NCBI GenBank assembly: GCA_946886425.1
Contig: CAMPIP010000086.1
Coordinates: 1-9,576, forward strand
DNA length: 9,576 nt
Origin: an uncultured Actinomycetes bacterium
GTDB taxonomy: Bacteria > Actinomycetota > Thermoleophilia > Solirubrobacterales > 70-9
Reading direction: 5' to 3'
The notes beneath the pieces were generated by a model. It worked only from the letters and a program-made list of their open reading frames with translations. It was not told the origin of the DNA and did not search any database. The translations under genes were made by a program, and so were the position numbers. Positions 1 to 5,880 of the stretch are shown here, one piece after another; the stretch's first letter is position 1; every line of letters starts with the position of its first letter.

Positions 1-246
1 TCCGGGATCGGCGCCTACGCCGGCCGCGGCGAGGTCCCGCTCGGCCTCGCCTGGCTGAAGGGCCTGCAATTGCGTCTCGGCCTCGCCAACGTGATCGCCC
101 ACGTCGACCGCGTCCTCGCCCTGCTCGAGGCCGGCAAGCTCGACCCGGCGCCGATGGTCACCCACCACATGCCGCTCGATCAGGTGGCCGAGGCCTACGA
201 GCTCTACGACCGCCGCGAAGCGCTGAAGATCGTCCTCGCCCCGTGA
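1..246 (+). CDS. Zinc-dependent alcohol dehydrogenase, C-terminal fragment
   Basis: The open frame enters from the left edge and ends at TGA 244-246, giving the last 81 residues. The ending, with HHMPLDQVAEAYELYD followed by a basic stretch and KIVLAP, is the usual tail of zinc-dependent medium-chain alcohol dehydrogenases, where it closes the catalytic domain after the Rossmann fold. Such enzymes oxidise alcohols or reduce aldehydes with NAD(P). The catalytic zinc ligands and the nucleotide-binding motif lie upstream and cannot be seen, so substrate and cofactor are unknown. A strong hairpin follows 23 bases after the stop, so this is probably the last gene of its transcript. The family call is fairly secure; the exact subfamily is not. 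Confidence 0.82.
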   Translation, partial: SGIGAYAGRGEVPLGLAWLKGLQLRLGLANVIAHVDRVLALLEAGKLDPAPMVTHHMPLDQVAEAYELYDRREALKIVLAP

Positions 247-269
247 GGCCCGCGAGCTCGGACGGTTAA

Positions 270-291
270 GGCCCCTATAGGGGCCGTTTCT
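270..291 (+). terminator. Hairpin terminator after the alcohol dehydrogenase
   Basis: GGCCCC (270-275), loop TATA and GGGGCC (280-285) form a perfect GC-only 6-bp stem, followed by GTTTCT. The position just after the dehydrogenase stop and before the next gene fits an intrinsic terminator. The T-run is short, as is common in GC-rich genomes. The element is a perfect 16-bp palindrome, so it could act on either strand. Confidence 0.7.
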
Positions 292-326
292 GACCGGGCT
301 TTGCGGGGACGGGTTACGCTGAGGTC

Positions 327-779
327 GTGCGCAGGGGGCGCCTCGCCATCGCGGTTGTTCCTGTCGCGTTGCTTGGCCTGCTCGGGGCTGAGAGCGCGCT
401 GGCCTGCTCCTGCGCGCCGGCGTCGCCGCGCGAGTCGCTGGCCGGCAGCGACGCGGCGATCGTCGGCCGGCTGCTCGGGGTAAAGCGGCTGGGCCCGGCC
501 CGCGCCGAGTATCGCTACCGGGTCGTCCGCGTCTACCGCGGCGCCGGCGAGATCCGCGGCGGAACCGTGGCGAAAGTGCGCAGCGGCGGCGACTCCGCCT
601 CGTGCGCGCTGCCAAGCGTCACCGGTCGCAACTACGGTCTCTTCCTTATCGGGGCCGGAGATCGCTGGGCTGGGGGAATCTGCGGGGTGGTCTCGCCGCG
701 TCGGCTCTGGGCGGCGGCAAAGGGGCCGGAAGGCGCGGCGGAGGTGAGCACCTCGCCCGGTCCTAGCTGTGCCAGTTGA
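327..779 (+). CDS. Secreted TIMP/NTR-like cysteine protein
   Basis: A 150-residue protein starting at GTG 327. Residues 1-26 form a clear signal peptide: Arg-rich start, hydrophobic core, and an ALA cleavage site. Cleavage after Ala26 would leave Cys27 as the mature N-terminus in the pattern CSCAP. That N-terminal Cys-x-Cys arrangement is the hallmark of tissue-inhibitor-of-metalloproteinase and netrin-like domains, where Cys1 and its free amine chelate zinc in a target protease. Three more cysteines (93, 119, 148) could form disulfides. The middle segment, rich in Val/Tyr/Arg (about 60-85), fits the beta-barrel of that fold. It is probably exported and acts outside the membrane. Function is untested: many bacterial proteins of this kind have no known protease target. 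TACGCT (315-320) lies 6 bases before the GTG, so the message may be leaderless. Confidence 0.75.
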   Translation: MRRGRLAIAVVPVALLGLLGAESALACSCAPASPRESLAGSDAAIVGRLLGVKRLGPARAEYRYRVVRVYRGAGEIRGGTVAKVRSGGDSASCALPSVTGRNYGLFLIGAGDRWAGGICGVVSPRRLWAAAKGPEGAAEVSTSPGPSCAS

Positions 780-804
780 CTATGACAGCCCTGGGAGCTA
801 CTGT
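776..804 (+). promoter_or_regulatory. Sigma-70-like promoter for the GntR gene
   Basis: TTGACT (776-781) and TACTGT (799-804) are separated by 17 bases, a near-canonical -35/-10 pair. The expected start of transcription, around 811, is only about two bases before the ATG at 813, which predicts a leaderless or almost leaderless message. The -35 box overlaps the stop codon of the preceding secreted-protein gene. Confidence 0.6.
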
Positions 805-821
805 GCTGCCGGATGGCACAG
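801..821 (+). promoter_or_regulatory. Candidate autoregulatory operator of the GntR gene
   Basis: CTGTGC (801-806) and GCACAG (816-821) are perfect inverted arms around a 9-base spacer, centred at 811 on the predicted transcription start and covering the start codon. A third CTGTGC lies at 767-772, upstream of the -35 box. Two or three matching half-sites around one promoter suit a dimeric winged-helix repressor, and the GntR protein encoded next is the natural candidate. This is inference from position and symmetry only. Confidence 0.4.
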
Positions 822-1541
822 CGTGAAGCCGCTGCCGCACCCGGCCCGAATCCCTTTGCCACCGACCCCGGCGACGAGCTGCCGGTTGGTCTGCAGTTGA
901 GCTGGCGGTTGCGGGCGCTGATCGCGACCGGGCAGCTCGCGCCGGGGGAGCGCCTGCCGAGCTTCCGGCAGTTGGCCGGCTGGGCCGGAGTCAGCCTGAA
1001 TACGGTCCGCGCCGTCTACGAGGGCTTGGAGCGGGAGGGCCTGGTCGTCAGTCGCCAGGGTCAGGGCACCTTCGTCGCCGCCGGGGTCGATCCCGCCCCG
1101 GAGCTGGAGGAGATCGCCGCCGAGGCGCTGCGCCGTGCCCGCGACGCGGGGTTGGGCCCGCGCGAGCTGGCGATCGTCGCGATGACCTGCGCCAGCCTCC
1201 CCGACGAGAACGAGGAACTTCTCGCGCCGCCGCCGCAACTGCCCGATCCCGAAACGGAGAGCGAGGCGATCGAGGTGCGGCAGGAGCTGCGCCGGCAGAT
1301 CGGCCGGCTCGAGGCCGAGCTCGCCGCCTACGCGCGCGACCTGCGGCCGGGCAAGTTGCCGACGGCGCCGCGGCGGGCGGAGGCACACGTCGCCGGCGTC
1401 CAGGAGCTGGAGCAGACCCGCGACACGCTGATCGCGCAGCTCTCGGAGGCGCAGCGGGCGGCGGAGCAGCGGGTGCGAGGAGAAGCGGAAGGCAGAGGAC
1501 CGCTCGGAAGAGCGATGAGCTGGTGGCGGGCGAAGCCGTAA
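813..1541 (+). CDS. GntR-family transcriptional regulator with coiled-coil tail
   Basis: A 242-residue protein. Residues about 23-90 are a GntR winged helix-turn-helix: LRALIATGQLAPGERLPSFR, then a recognition-helix segment SLNTVRAVYEGLE and the wing GLVVSRQGQGTFV. The rest is neither an aminotransferase (MocR) nor a UTRA domain. It has a helical segment (about 95-130), an acidic/proline linker, and a long charged Arg/Glu/Leu/Ala region (about 148-225) that reads as coiled coil, probably for dimerisation. The size is greater than that of short YtrA-type GntR proteins, although YtrA-type regulators are also linked to ABC transporters. Its end overlaps the first YrbE gene, so it is likely co-transcribed with the two permeases and controls them and itself. 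No ligand pocket can be recognised. The fold is secure; the subfamily is uncertain. Confidence 0.9.
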   Translation: MAQREAAAAPGPNPFATDPGDELPVGLQLSWRLRALIATGQLAPGERLPSFRQLAGWAGVSLNTVRAVYEGLEREGLVVSRQGQGTFVAAGVDPAPELEEIAAEALRRARDAGLGPRELAIVAMTCASLPDENEELLAPPPQLPDPETESEAIEVRQELRRQIGRLEAELAAYARDLRPGKLPTAPRRAEAHVAGVQELEQTRDTLIAQLSEAQRAAEQRVRGEAEGRGPLGRAMSWWRAKP

Positions 1542-2332
1542 TCAAGAGAACCACCAGCTCCGTCAACTCGGCCTTCACCGAGGTGGGGAACATGATGATC
1601 CTCACCGCGAAGACCGTGGTCTCGGCGGTGCGGCGCCCCTACCCCTACGGGGAGGAGCTGGTCTGGCAGTTCCTCTTCGTCCTGAAGCTGTCCTGGTTCC
1701 CGTTGACGCTCTCGACCTTCGCGCTGAACCTCGGGGCGCCGGGGCTGCAGGCGGCGGGCATCCTCTCGCTGTTCGGCGCCCTCGACCGGCTCGGCGGCTT
1801 CTTCGTGGTCACCGCGGTGCGCTGGATCGGGCCGCTGGTCACCGCGGTCGTCGTCGCCGGCGTCGCCGGCACCGCGATCACCGCCGATCTGGGAGCCCGG
1901 AAGATCCGCGAGGAGCTCGACGCCCTGCAGGTGCTCGGCGTCGACCCGATCAAGAACCTGGTCGTGCCGCGCTTCCTGGCCCTGATGGTCGTCACCGCCC
2001 TGCTCGACATCTTCGCGATCGTCTTCGGGATCAGCGGCGGCATCGCCGCCGAGCTCATCTACGGCCAGTCGCTGGGCGGCTTCTTCGCGACGTTGTCCTC
2101 CAACGCGACCGTCACCGACATCGCCGTCTCGGTCCTGATGTGCACGGCGTTCGGGGCGATCATCGCCGTGATCTGCTGCTACAAGGGAATGACGGCTTCC
2201 GGTGGTGCCGAGGGGGTCGGCCGCGCCGTCAACCAGGCGGTCGTGATCGCGCTCGTCGCGGTCTTCTTCTTCCAGTTCGTGGTCACCTCGATCGTGCTCG
2301 CGACCAACCCGCAGCTGCAGGCGATCCGGTGA
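1523..2332 (+). CDS. yrbEA: MCE-type ABC transporter permease, YrbEA/MlaE family
   Basis: A 269-residue membrane protein of the MlaE/YrbE family, the permease that pairs with MCE proteins and an ATPase to move lipids or sterols across the envelope. The family signature is at residues about 115-150: AGTAITADLGARKIREELDA, then LGVDPI and VVPR. It is flanked by hydrophobic segments (about 50-70, 95-115, 150-175, 200-220, 235-260). It resembles mycobacterial YrbE1A, including the amphipathic N-terminal stretch, so the GTG start at 1523, overlapping the GntR gene by 19 bases, is preferred. An ATG at 1592 with GAGG upstream is a real alternative that would remove 23 residues conserved in the family. 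Its stop overlaps the next start. No MCE or ATPase gene follows, so the partners must be elsewhere. Confidence 0.92.
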   Translation: MAGEAVIKRTTSSVNSAFTEVGNMMILTAKTVVSAVRRPYPYGEELVWQFLFVLKLSWFPLTLSTFALNLGAPGLQAAGILSLFGALDRLGGFFVVTAVRWIGPLVTAVVVAGVAGTAITADLGARKIREELDALQVLGVDPIKNLVVPRFLALMVVTALLDIFAIVFGISGGIAAELIYGQSLGGFFATLSSNATVTDIAVSVLMCTAFGAIIAVICCYKGMTASGGAEGVGRAVNQAVVIALVAVFFFQFVVTSIVLATNPQLQAIR

Positions 2333-3144
2333 ACCCCGAACGCCCGACGATCGGATGGCTCGACGGGCCGCGCGAATGGCTCGACGCCTTCGGCGAGGTC
2401 GCCCGCTTCGGCTCGCGGGTTGCCGGGATCGTCCTCAGCGGGCGCGGCTTTCGTTACTTCGGCGAGGGGTTGCGCCAGGCCGGGATCCTGATCTTCGGCT
2501 CGGCCCTGATCATCTGGGCCTTCGTCTTCATCATCGGGCTGCAGTGCGGAGTGCAGGGCGCCTATTTCAACCGCTCCGTCGGGGCGCCCTCGCTGGCCGG
2601 CCTCTTCTCCTCCTACTGCGATCTCCGCGAGGCGGTGCCGTATGCCTTCGGCTACATCCTCTCCGCCAAGGTCGGGACCGGGATCGTCGCCGAGCTGGGG
2701 GCGATGCGGATCTCCGACGAGATCGACGCGCTCGAAGTGATGGGGGTCGAACCCGTCACCTTCCTCGCCGCGACCCGCCTGATCGGCGCCTGGATCGCGA
2801 TCCCCTTCCTCTACCTGGTCGGGATCGGCGTCGCCTTCCTGGCCAGCTACTTCGCCGTCGTCCAGCAGGTCGGGGACGTTTCTTCGGGTGGCTACTTATT
2901 GATCTTCTGGATGTTCCAAAGTCCGCCCGACGTCCTCTTCAGCCTGATCAAGGGCATGGTGATGGCGACGATCATCGTGCTGGTCGGCTGCTACTACGGC
3001 TACACGGCCTCGGGAGGGCCGATCGGCGTCGGCACCGCGACCGCGAAATCGATGGTGGTCAACATCATCGTCGTACACATCGTCGGGATGCTCGGCACGA
3101 TCGTCTTCTGGGGCTCGAACCCGAGAGCCCCGATCGGCGGCTAG
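2329..3144 (+). CDS. yrbEB: MCE-type ABC transporter permease, YrbEB/MlaE family
   Basis: A 271-residue second permease, starting at GTG 2329 within GTGA, which also holds the stop of the first permease; this suggests translational coupling. The signature at about 114-142 reads KVGTGIVAELGAMRISDEID followed by ALEVMGVEP, matching the actinobacterial YrbE1B side of the heterodimeric pore. Hydrophobic segments lie at about 50-70, 105-120, 150-178, 205-225 and 240-262. The open frame extends upstream to 2140 but that part lies inside the first permease and reads as low-complexity Arg-rich sequence, so it is not coding. In typical mce loci six MCE genes follow; here the next gene is convergent. 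The pair is therefore detached from its usual partners. The stop TAG falls in a CTAG that also supplies the stop of the opposing gene. Confidence 0.92.
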   Translation: MNPERPTIGWLDGPREWLDAFGEVARFGSRVAGIVLSGRGFRYFGEGLRQAGILIFGSALIIWAFVFIIGLQCGVQGAYFNRSVGAPSLAGLFSSYCDLREAVPYAFGYILSAKVGTGIVAELGAMRISDEIDALEVMGVEPVTFLAATRLIGAWIAIPFLYLVGIGVAFLASYFAVVQQVGDVSSGGYLLIFWMFQSPPDVLFSLIKGMVMATIIVLVGCYYGYTASGGPIGVGTATAKSMVVNIIVVHIVGMLGTIVFWGSNPRAPIGG

Positions 3145-3917
3145 CTGCGTCCGCGTTTGCGGTGGTGCCGGTAGGTCTGCTCGACCCAAAGGTAGCCGGG
3201 GCGCTGGCGCAGCGGCTCGCGGAAAGCTTCCATCGCGGCGGGTAGCCGCTGGTCGGCCGGGACCGGGGCGTTCTCGGGCCCGACGACCGGGTAGAAGAGC
3301 GAGGCCGCGGCGATGTCGGCGACGCTGAGCCGCTCGCCGACCAGGAACTCGCCGTTGCCGTTCGCCTCCAGCTCCCGCTCGAGGCGGTCGAGGGCGGCGA
3401 GGACCTTCCCGCCCGCCTCTTCGGCGCCGGCGCGATCGTTGGCGCCGAAGCGGAGGCTGGTGTAAGCGCGTCCGTAGGCGCCGACGATGCGCTCGGAGCG
3501 GCCGAGCGGGCCGGGCACCGAGCGGGCGGCGATTTCGCCGAACAGCTCCGGGTCGTTGATCAGCTCGTAGAAGGCGAGGTGGCGGGCGTAGGGGCCGAGC
3601 TCCTCGTCGAAGTACTCCTCCAGCTCGAGGGCGTGGCGGCGCTGCTCGGGGTCGGCCGGATAGAGCGGCGGCTGCGGGTAGCGCCGCTCGATCGCTGCCA
3701 GGACCGCGGTCGAGTCGCCGACGTTGCGGCCGTCGATCTGGATGACGGGGAAGGTCTTCTGCCGGCCGCGGGTCAGCGCCAGCGCGAACAGCATGTGGCT
3801 GCCCGGCAGTGGTGCCTTGCGGCGGTGGGTGACGCCCTTGTGGTCGAGTGCCCAGCGCGCCTTCTCGCTGTAGTGCGAGACGGGGAGGTGCCAGAGGGTG
3901 GGGGTCGAGTCGCTCAT
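3141..3917 (-). CDS. Glutathione S-transferase-like protein
   Basis: A 258-residue protein with the two-domain GST layout. The N-terminal thioredoxin-like part (about 5-82) has SHYSEKARWALDHKG, a form common in bacterial GSTs in which Ser14 or Tyr16 may activate the thiol. It also has Phe-Pro57-Val with the expected cis-proline, and DST (68-70), where GSTs usually have an acidic residue and Ser binding the gamma-glutamyl group. The C-terminal helical part includes FLVGERLSVADIAAASLFYP (about 196-215), the conserved N-capping box. Actinobacteria mostly use mycothiol rather than glutathione, so the real thiol cofactor is open. It converges on yrbEB with a 4-base overlap and is divergent from the pterin dehydratase gene with a 35-base gap. 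Family membership is secure; substrate is unknown. Confidence 0.88.
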   Translation of the reverse strand: MSDSTPTLWHLPVSHYSEKARWALDHKGVTHRRKAPLPGSHMLFALALTRGRQKTFPVIQIDGRNVGDSTAVLAAIERRYPQPPLYPADPEQRRHALELEEYFDEELGPYARHLAFYELINDPELFGEIAARSVPGPLGRSERIVGAYGRAYTSLRFGANDRAGAEEAGGKVLAALDRLERELEANGNGEFLVGERLSVADIAAASLFYPVVGPENAPVPADQRLPAAMEAFREPLRQRPGYLWVEQTYRHHRKRGRS

Positions 3918-3952
3918 TGCGGGTCCGCCGTGCGCGTGCCAGCATAGGGGCG

Positions 3953-4231
3953 ATGGCGCTGTTGAGCGACTCCGAGATCGAGACGAAGCTGGCGGGGCTC
4001 TCCGGTTGGGAGCGCTCCGGCGAGGAGATCGTCAAGCGCTTCAAGCGCGAGGACTTCGTCGGCTCGGTGAAGTTCGTCGACGGTCTCGTCACCCCGGCCG
4101 AGGAGATGGGCCACCATCCCGACCTGGAGATCTCCTGGGACACGGTCACGGTGCGGATCTCGACCCACTCCGAAGGTGGCCTCACCGCCGCGGACTTCGA
4201 GCTGGCCGGCCGGATCGACGCACTCGCCTGA
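3953..4231 (+). CDS. Pterin-4a-carbinolamine dehydratase (PCD/DCoH family)
   Basis: A 92-residue protein, the usual size for this family. It dehydrates 4a-hydroxytetrahydrobiopterin so that the pterin cofactor of aromatic amino acid hydroxylases can be recycled (EC 4.2.1.96). The key motif is visible: Glu51-Met-Gly-His54-His55-Pro56, then a beta segment and Thr71-His72-Ser with GGLTAADFELA. His54, His55 and His72 match the three active-site histidines of the family. ATG 3953 is chosen because residues upstream of it in the same open frame have no family resemblance, and AGGGG lies just before it. The stop TGA shares its A with the next ATG, so translation is coupled. No phenylalanine hydroxylase lies nearby, so its physiological substrate here is open. 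Confidence 0.92.
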   Translation: MALLSDSEIETKLAGLSGWERSGEEIVKRFKREDFVGSVKFVDGLVTPAEEMGHHPDLEISWDTVTVRISTHSEGGLTAADFELAGRIDALA

Positions 4232-4581
4232 TGGCGAAGCGCAAGAAGCAGCGGCGGCCGCGAGAGAAGCCGGTCGCGATCGACTACACCGACCCCGAGG
4301 GCAACGTGTTGAGCCTGCGCGAGTCGCTCAGCCCGGGGACGATCGCCAAGGTCGGCGAGGCGCCGGCTGGGGACGCGACCTCATTCGAGGACGCCTGGCG
4401 GCGGCGCTCGGAGCTGCTCTTCGAGCGGCTGGCGGTGCGCTGGGAGATCGCCGGGCTGCCGCTGACCGAGCAGAAGATGCTGCTCGGCCGCTACCGGATG
4501 GCCGACTCGGAGACGCAGCAGTGGGTGCGGCAGACGATCGCCACCCACCTCGAGCGGCACATCCCCGAGCTGGCCGGCTGA
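4231..4581 (+). CDS. Small basic protein of unknown function between PCD and ArfB
   Basis: A 116-residue protein that I do not recognise. It starts with a strongly basic segment (Lys/Arg-rich, residues 2-13), then a short beta-like stretch with DYTDPEGNVLSLRESLSPGT (19-38), and a helical C-terminal half (about 52-113) with many Arg, Glu, Leu and Trp residues. There is no signal peptide or membrane segment, so it is cytoplasmic. The basic N-terminus would suit RNA or ribosome contact. It is joined to both neighbours by one-base TGATG overlaps, so all three proteins are likely made from one message in coupled fashion. The downstream gene is the ribosome-rescue factor ArfB, which makes a translation-related role a reasonable guess but no more. 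Coding status is well supported by the exact junctions. Confidence 0.8.
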   Translation: MAKRKKQRRPREKPVAIDYTDPEGNVLSLRESLSPGTIAKVGEAPAGDATSFEDAWRRRSELLFERLAVRWEIAGLPLTEQKMLLGRYRMADSETQQWVRQTIATHLERHIPELAG

Positions 4582-4994
4582 TGGCCCAGGAGCTGCGGGT
4601 CAACGCCGGGCTGGCGCTGCCGCTGGCCGAGATCGAGCTGCGCGCCAGCCGTTCCTCCGGGCCGGGCGGGCAGCACGCCAACGTCACCGCCTCCCGGGTC
4701 GAAGCGGTCTTCGACGTCACCGCCTCGCGGGCGCTCGACGAGCGGCAGCGGGCGCGGCTGCTGGAGCGTCTCGGCCCGGTCGTCACCGCGGTCGCCCAGG
4801 ACGCTCGCAGCCAGACCCGCAACCGCGAGCTGGCACTGCGGCGGCTGGCCGAGAAGCTGGCGGCGGCGCTGCGGGTGCCCCGCCGGCGCCGTCCGACCAA
4901 GCCGACCGTGGCCTCGAAGCGGCGCCGGCTCGACCAGAAGCGCCAGGCCGGCGAGCGCAAGCGCGACCGCCGCCGGCCATCCGCCGAGGAGTAG
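4581..4994 (+). CDS. arfB: Peptidyl-tRNA hydrolase ArfB (YaeJ), ribosome rescue
   Basis: A 137-residue protein matching ArfB/YaeJ/ICT1 in size and layout. These factors free ribosomes stalled at the end of broken messages by hydrolysing the peptidyl-tRNA without needing a stop codon. The catalytic loop is at 25-32, SSGPGGQH, with the GGQ at 29-31. It is followed by a small alpha/beta domain and a long Arg/Lys-rich tail (about 101-132: RRRRPTKPT, then KRRRLDQKR), which in ArfB enters the empty mRNA channel. There are no codon-recognition domains, which separates it from full-length RF1/RF2. In canonical ArfB the loop is followed by VNK; here the residues are ANVTAS, a modest deviation. The start shares one base with the preceding stop. 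It is the last gene of the three-gene unit. Confidence 0.93.
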   Translation: MAQELRVNAGLALPLAEIELRASRSSGPGGQHANVTASRVEAVFDVTASRALDERQRARLLERLGPVVTAVAQDARSQTRNRELALRRLAEKLAAALRVPRRRRPTKPTVASKRRRLDQKRQAGERKRDRRRPSAEE

Positions 4995-5031
4995 TAGCCG
5001 CGACCGGCGGCTGGCGCTAGTCTCGGTGGCA

Positions 5032-5478
5032 ATGGTCCCGCCGAGGAGAAGCCCACGCCGTGCCGCTGTTTTTGCGTGCGCCGGGCTGGCCCTCGTCCTG
5101 GCGATCGCCGCCGTCTCCGCCGCGGCGGCCACCGAGCCGAAGCCGATCTTCTGGAAGAACTTCGGCAAGCCGGCGCAGATCGAACCGAACCGCGTCGACA
5201 TCAACTACAGCACCGGCGCCGCCTGGGTCGACCGTCTCGGCGAGTGGGAAGGCTGGGGCACCGCTCGCGCCACCGCCGAAGGCACGATCCACCTCAACAC
5301 CTGCAAGCCCTACTGCGCCGCCGGCAACTTCAAGGCCTACAAGGGCCGCGTCACCCTCTTCAAGGTCCGCCACTGCGGAGGGCAGCGTCGCTACGTCGAC
5401 ATCAAGATCGTCCCCAACGGGCAGCCGAAGGCGAGCTGGGGCAGCGACTGCCGCGGCGCCCAGGTCCGCGACCCGTAG
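5032..5478 (+). CDS. Secreted four-cysteine protein of unknown function
   Basis: A 148-residue protein with an N-terminal export signal: basic residues 5-10, a hydrophobic stretch about 11-31, and AAA before Thr34. The mature part has four cysteines (91, 95, 115, 140). Two are in CKPYC around position 93 and one in the HCGG motif. There is also a Trp/Gly-rich segment, EWEGWGTARA (71-80). This arrangement recalls a family of small exported actinobacterial proteins with the pattern C-x-P-x-C-A-x-G, none of which I can tie to a function. Two disulfides are plausible. ATG 5032 is preferred over the in-frame GTG 5026. TAGTCT (5018-5023) lies 8 bases upstream of the ATG, so the gene may have its own promoter and a leaderless message. 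It has no cysteine-based catalytic motif that I recognise. Confidence 0.8.
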   Translation: MVPPRRSPRRAAVFACAGLALVLAIAAVSAAAATEPKPIFWKNFGKPAQIEPNRVDINYSTGAAWVDRLGEWEGWGTARATAEGTIHLNTCKPYCAAGNFKAYKGRVTLFKVRHCGGQRRYVDIKIVPNGQPKASWGSDCRGAQVRDP

Positions 5479-5480
5479 TC

Positions 5481-5867
5481 ATGCTCGCCGGGTCGAAAGC
5501 CTTCAGCGGTTTCGCGGTCGACGACCTCGAGGCGGCGAAGCGCTTCTACGGCGAGACCCTGGGGCTGAATCTCGAGGTCTTGGACGAGGAGTTCGGCCTG
5601 ATGACCCTGCACCTGGCCGGCGACCGCGACACGATCGTCTACCTCAGTCCCGGGATGACCCCGCCCAGCTACACGATCCTCAACTTCCCGGTCGACGACA
5701 TCGACCAGGGCGTCGACGACCTCGCCGCCCGTGGCGTCAGCTTCGAGCAGTACGCCAACCCCGACCTCCCCCAGGACGAGAAGGGCGTGATGCGCGAGGG
5801 CGGCCCCCTGATCGCCTGGTTCAAAGACCCCGCCGGCAACACCCTCTCGGTCCTGCAGGACCGCTGA
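5481..5867 (+). CDS. VOC-family (glyoxalase/bleomycin-resistance fold) protein
   Basis: A 128-residue protein with the paired beta-alpha-beta-beta-beta modules of the vicinal oxygen chelate superfamily. The first module opens with FAVDDLEAAKRFYGETLGLN (11-30), the second with FPVDDIDQGVDDLAARGV, and it closes with WFKDPAGNTLSVLQ. In metal-dependent members a His or Gln near the start of the first strand and a Glu in the final GN-x-x-E segment bind the metal. Here those places read as Phe/Gly and Ser/Val, so the metal site appears absent and a binding or sequestration role is as likely as catalysis. It starts 3 bases after the stop of the secreted protein, with no evident ribosome-binding site, so it may depend on coupling to it. 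Family secure, substrate unknown. Confidence 0.87.
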   Translation: MLAGSKAFSGFAVDDLEAAKRFYGETLGLNLEVLDEEFGLMTLHLAGDRDTIVYLSPGMTPPSYTILNFPVDDIDQGVDDLAARGVSFEQYANPDLPQDEKGVMREGGPLIAWFKDPAGNTLSVLQDR

Positions 5868-5880
5868 CGACCCTTCGTCA
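5865..5880 (+). terminator. Hairpin at the end of the VOC gene
   Basis: TGACGA (5865-5870), loop CCCT and TCGTCA (5875-5880) form a perfect 6-bp stem that includes the stop codon. There is no T-run after it, so it may be a weak terminator or an mRNA 3'-end stabiliser rather than a full intrinsic terminator. It marks the end of recognisable chromosomal genes before the putative element. Confidence 0.4.

Noticed and set aside
3848..3952. N-terminal extension of the PCD protein
   Set aside because: The extra residues overlap the start of the divergent GST-like gene and do not resemble the family; ATG 3953 gives the normal length.
2896..4185. 429-residue minus-strand open frame
   Set aside because: It lies antisense to yrbEB and the PCD gene and out of frame with the GST-like gene; Arg/Pro/Ala-rich composition is typical of shadow frames in GC-rich DNA.
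4491..5204. Minus-strand open frame of 237 residues over arfB
   Set aside because: It is antisense to arfB, which has a clear GGQ motif and basic tail, and has no recognisable domain.
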